The position numbers and the translations under genes were made by a program. The notes under the pieces were generated by a model, which had not been told where the DNA came from, did no database searches, and saw only the letters and a program-made list of their open reading frames with translations. Positions 6,436-8,022 of a stretch of DNA of 8,022 bases are shown one piece after another; within the stretch, counting starts at the first letter, position 1, and each line of letters opens with the position of its first letter. Source of the stretch: Opitutia bacterium UBA7441. GTDB taxonomy: Bacteria > Verrucomicrobiota > Verrucomicrobiia > Opitutales > Coraliomargaritaceae. Location: contig DLQD01000145.1 of assembly GCA_002480015.1 (NCBI GenBank), positions 1 through 8,022 of the forward strand, read 5' to 3'.

Positions 6436-6458
6436 AGCGGGCCTAGCCTGCTTTTTTT
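6436..6458 (+). terminator. Intrinsic terminator or attenuator just before nusA
   Basis: AGCGGGC (6436-6442) and GCCTGCT (6446-6452) form a 7-bp stem with one G-T pair and a CTA loop, followed by seven T (6452-6458) and, after AT, four more. Upstream A residues at 6433-6435 could pair into the T-run. This is a textbook intrinsic terminator on the plus strand. Its T-run ends 14 bases before the nusA ATG, and no plus-strand gene lies upstream that would need it, which points to attenuation or to an RNA gene. Confidence 0.75.
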
Positions 6459-6472
6459 ATTTTTAGCACCCA

Positions 6473-7723
6473 ATGAGCCACGAAATACTATCAGTTTTAG
6501 AATATATGGAAAAAGAGAAGGGGATCAGTCGTCCAGACATGATCGAAGCCATCTCCAGCGCCATCGCGAGTGCCGCCCAAAAAGGCGTGAGCGCAGGGCA
6601 GGACATCCGTGTGGAAATTAATCCTAAGACTGGTGCGCTAAAAGCTTGGAGCTTATTGCAGGTGGTTGATTCCGTGAGTGATGCCTCTCTGGAAATCCAC
6701 ATCGAAAAGGCACGCCAGCAGAAGCCGGACGCTCAAATCGGCGACACGATCGAAAAAGAAGTGGATCCCGCATACCTCGGGCGCATCGCGGCGCAGACCG
6801 CCCGCCAAGCGATCATGCAGCGCATTCGCCAATTCGAGAAGGATCGTATCTATGATGACTACAAAGACACGGTCGGCGATATTGTTACGGGCACTGTCCG
6901 CCGCCGCGAACGTGGCGACTTAATCATTGATCTCGGTAAAGCCGAGGCCATTTTGCCCCCGCGTGAACGCGTTCCTGGTGAAGACTACGCGCCGGGTGAA
7001 AGCATCCGCTGCCTCCTGCTCAAGATTGAGCAGACTAATCGGGGCCCCGATATTATCCTTTCCCGCTCCAACATAAATTTCGTGCGGCGTCTCTTCGAAC
7101 TCGAAGTTACAGAGATCGCCGACGGCACCGTTTCGATTGAAGCGATGGCCCGTGAGCCGGGATACCGCACGAAAATCGCGGTCAACAGCAGCGACCCGAA
7201 AGTTGACCCTGTCGGTGCCTGTGTCGGTGCTCGTGGTGCCCGTGTCAAAACCATCGTTCGTGAACTCGGCGGCGAAAAGATCGACATCATCCGCTACTAT
7301 TCGGACCCGCTGCAGTTGCTTGAAGAAGCCCTCAAGCCAGCCCTGCCCAAGAATATCAAGGTTAACGAGCTTGAGCGCCGCATCCACTTCGAAGTGGCGG
7401 AAGACGACCTCTCGATCGCCATTGGTCGCCGCGGCTTCAACGCTAAGCTCACTTCCCGCCTCCTCGGCTGGAAGCTCGATATCGGTAAAGAAGAGAAGGA
7501 GGCCGTCGGCTTTGAGGAGAAGGTCGCTAAAGCGGTTGAGGGCCTGAACGCGATCGATGGCCTTGAGCCGGAACTCGCGGCCCGCCTGGTCGCGATTGGC
7601 TTCGCCAGCCCCGAAGTTTTCGAGGGTGTGACTGCAGAGGACCTTGTCGACGCTGGTTTCAGCGCCGAAGAAGCCGCCGACGTGCTCTCCAAGGTAGAAG
7701 CGTATTTCCAGCAGAACGCCTGA
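6473..7723 (+). CDS. nusA: Transcription termination/antitermination factor NusA
   Basis: This 416-residue factor binds RNA polymerase and nascent RNA, modulates pausing, increases intrinsic termination and takes part in rRNA antitermination. Domains in order: NusA N-terminal domain at about 3-125 (EILSVLEYMEKEKGISR start), S1 at about 134-198 (GDIVTGTVRRRERGDLIIDLG), KH1 with its GARG loop at 252-255, KH2 with GRRG at 318-321 followed by LGWKLDI, and a C-terminal helix-hairpin-helix region at about 350-413. The ATG at 6473-6475 is the first possible start after an in-frame TAG at 6464-6466 and matches the family N-terminus. There is no Shine-Dalgarno; a T/A-rich tract precedes the start. infB follows after 55 bases. 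rimP, often the gene before nusA, is absent, and a RAYT gene lies there in the opposite direction. Length is close to short-form NusA with a single C-terminal repeat. Confidence 0.95.
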   Translation: MSHEILSVLEYMEKEKGISRPDMIEAISSAIASAAQKGVSAGQDIRVEINPKTGALKAWSLLQVVDSVSDASLEIHIEKARQQKPDAQIGDTIEKEVDPAYLGRIAAQTARQAIMQRIRQFEKDRIYDDYKDTVGDIVTGTVRRRERGDLIIDLGKAEAILPPRERVPGEDYAPGESIRCLLLKIEQTNRGPDIILSRSNINFVRRLFELEVTEIADGTVSIEAMAREPGYRTKIAVNSSDPKVDPVGACVGARGARVKTIVRELGGEKIDIIRYYSDPLQLLEEALKPALPKNIKVNELERRIHFEVAEDDLSIAIGRRGFNAKLTSRLLGWKLDIGKEEKEAVGFEEKVAKAVEGLNAIDGLEPELAARLVAIGFASPEVFEGVTAEDLVDAGFSAEEAADVLSKVEAYFQQNA

Positions 7724-7778
7724 ATATCCGCGCCGTCCACCCACCTGCAATAACCAGACTTAAAGAAAAAACTCATAC

Positions 7779-8022
7779 ATGAGTGTTCGTATACACCAAC
7801 TTTCCAAAGAAATAGGAATGGAGAACAAAGAGCTCATTGAGCTCTTGAAGAGTCGTGGCTATGAGGTGAAAAGCGCTTCCAGCACGGTCGACAACATCTC
7901 TGCCGACGCCCTCCGCGACGAATTCGCTGCACAAGCGCCTCAAGCGTCCCAAGCGCCTGAGCTTCAAGCGGCCGAGACCGACACAGATGATGCCGAAGCA
8001 CCGTCCGCAGCGAAGCTTCCAG
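7779..8022 (+). CDS. infB: Translation initiation factor IF-2, N-terminal part (runs off the window)
   Basis: From ATG 7779-7781 the frame is open to the window end, giving 81 residues plus one base. Residues 1-48 match the IF-2 N-terminal subdomain: MSVRIHQLSKEIGMENKELIELLKSRGYEV is split by the usual turn and followed by SADALRDEF. From residue 49 it becomes the low-complexity Ala/Gln/Pro/Asp linker expected before the GTPase domain, which is outside the window. IF-2 delivers initiator tRNA to the small ribosomal subunit. The gene follows nusA in the classical order, so both probably share one transcript. An A-rich stretch (TAAAGAAAAAA) precedes the start in place of a good Shine-Dalgarno. 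Confidence 0.93.
   Translation, partial: MSVRIHQLSKEIGMENKELIELLKSRGYEVKSASSTVDNISADALRDEFAAQAPQASQAPELQAAETDTDDAEAPSAAKLP
7932..7958 (+). repeat. 9-base tandem repeat in the infB linker
   Basis: CAAGCGCCT, CAAGCGTCC and CAAGCGCCT stand head to tail and encode QAP-QAS-QAP. A further CAAGCG follows at 7965-7970. The repeat lies in the flexible linker, where length change by slippage in 9-base steps would keep the frame. Confidence 0.7.

Larger units (their letters stand above)
6339..6458 (+). ncRNA. Structured leader or small RNA upstream of nusA
   Basis: Bases 6339-6352 can pair with 6439-6452 over 14 consecutive positions (12 Watson-Crick, 2 G-U), closing an 86-base interior, and the helix is followed at once by a run of seven T. 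The interior holds further symmetric segments, including AGGTACCT at 6367-6374, an imperfect 22-base dyad at 6380-6401, and GGCTCC repeated at 6348 and 6359, either copy of which could pair with GGAGC at 6387-6391. This is compatible with a free RNA of about 120 nt or with an alternating leader of the nusA operon. I found no tRNA features and no SRP RNA core motif. I did not find a strong promoter just upstream of 6339, which is the main weakness. Confidence 0.4.

Noticed and set aside
6339..6458. SRP RNA, tRNA or 6S RNA before nusA
   Set aside because: No SRP GGAA/AGCAGCC core, no tRNA T-loop GTTCGA, and the unit is too short for 6S RNA with its central bubble.
6920..7750. A 276-codon minus-strand frame across nusA and the nusA-infB gap
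   Set aside because: It is the mirror of a confident nusA and has no recognisable domain.

Overview
The window looks like chromosomal DNA of a verrucomicrobial bacterium, probably of the Opitutae. This rests on a large membrane-anchored protein whose N-terminus resembles the Verru_Chthon cassette protein A family, on a RAYT-type transposase of a form common in that phylum, and on a nusA-infB gene pair. The assignment is by recollection of families, not by a database search.

Layout. Bases 2-112 (+) are the last 36 codons of an unrecognised gene. From 136 to about 6290 everything is on the minus strand. Read in the direction of transcription, it holds a solo RAYT transposase with a good sigma70-type promoter, a short orphan coding remnant, queC and queD (two steps of 7-deazaguanine/queuosine precursor synthesis), the roughly 1000-residue Verru_Chthon A-like protein, and a secreted protein of unknown function whose start overlaps its neighbour by 25 bases. 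From 6339 onward the plus strand carries a structured leader with an intrinsic terminator, then nusA, then the beginning of infB, which runs off the window.

Base composition is mosaic. Hand counts of single 60-base lines give about 63% GC inside queC, 72% in the 5' end of the A-like gene, and 37-45% in the body of that gene. The switch lies close to base 3480, inside one open frame, just after the conserved N-terminal block. Most genes here lack a clear Shine-Dalgarno sequence.

The most interesting stretch is the 213-base region between the divergent RAYT and nusA genes. It contains a canonical terminator hairpin plus T-run ending 14 bases before the nusA start codon. An upstream segment can pair over 14 positions with the 3' arm of that same hairpin. 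This is either a conditional terminator controlling the nusA-infB operon or a small RNA of about 120 nt. The RAYT gene next to it is flanked by 11-base direct repeats that match at 10 positions. One lies at the edge of a truncated reading frame upstream of queC. The other is part of the leader helix.
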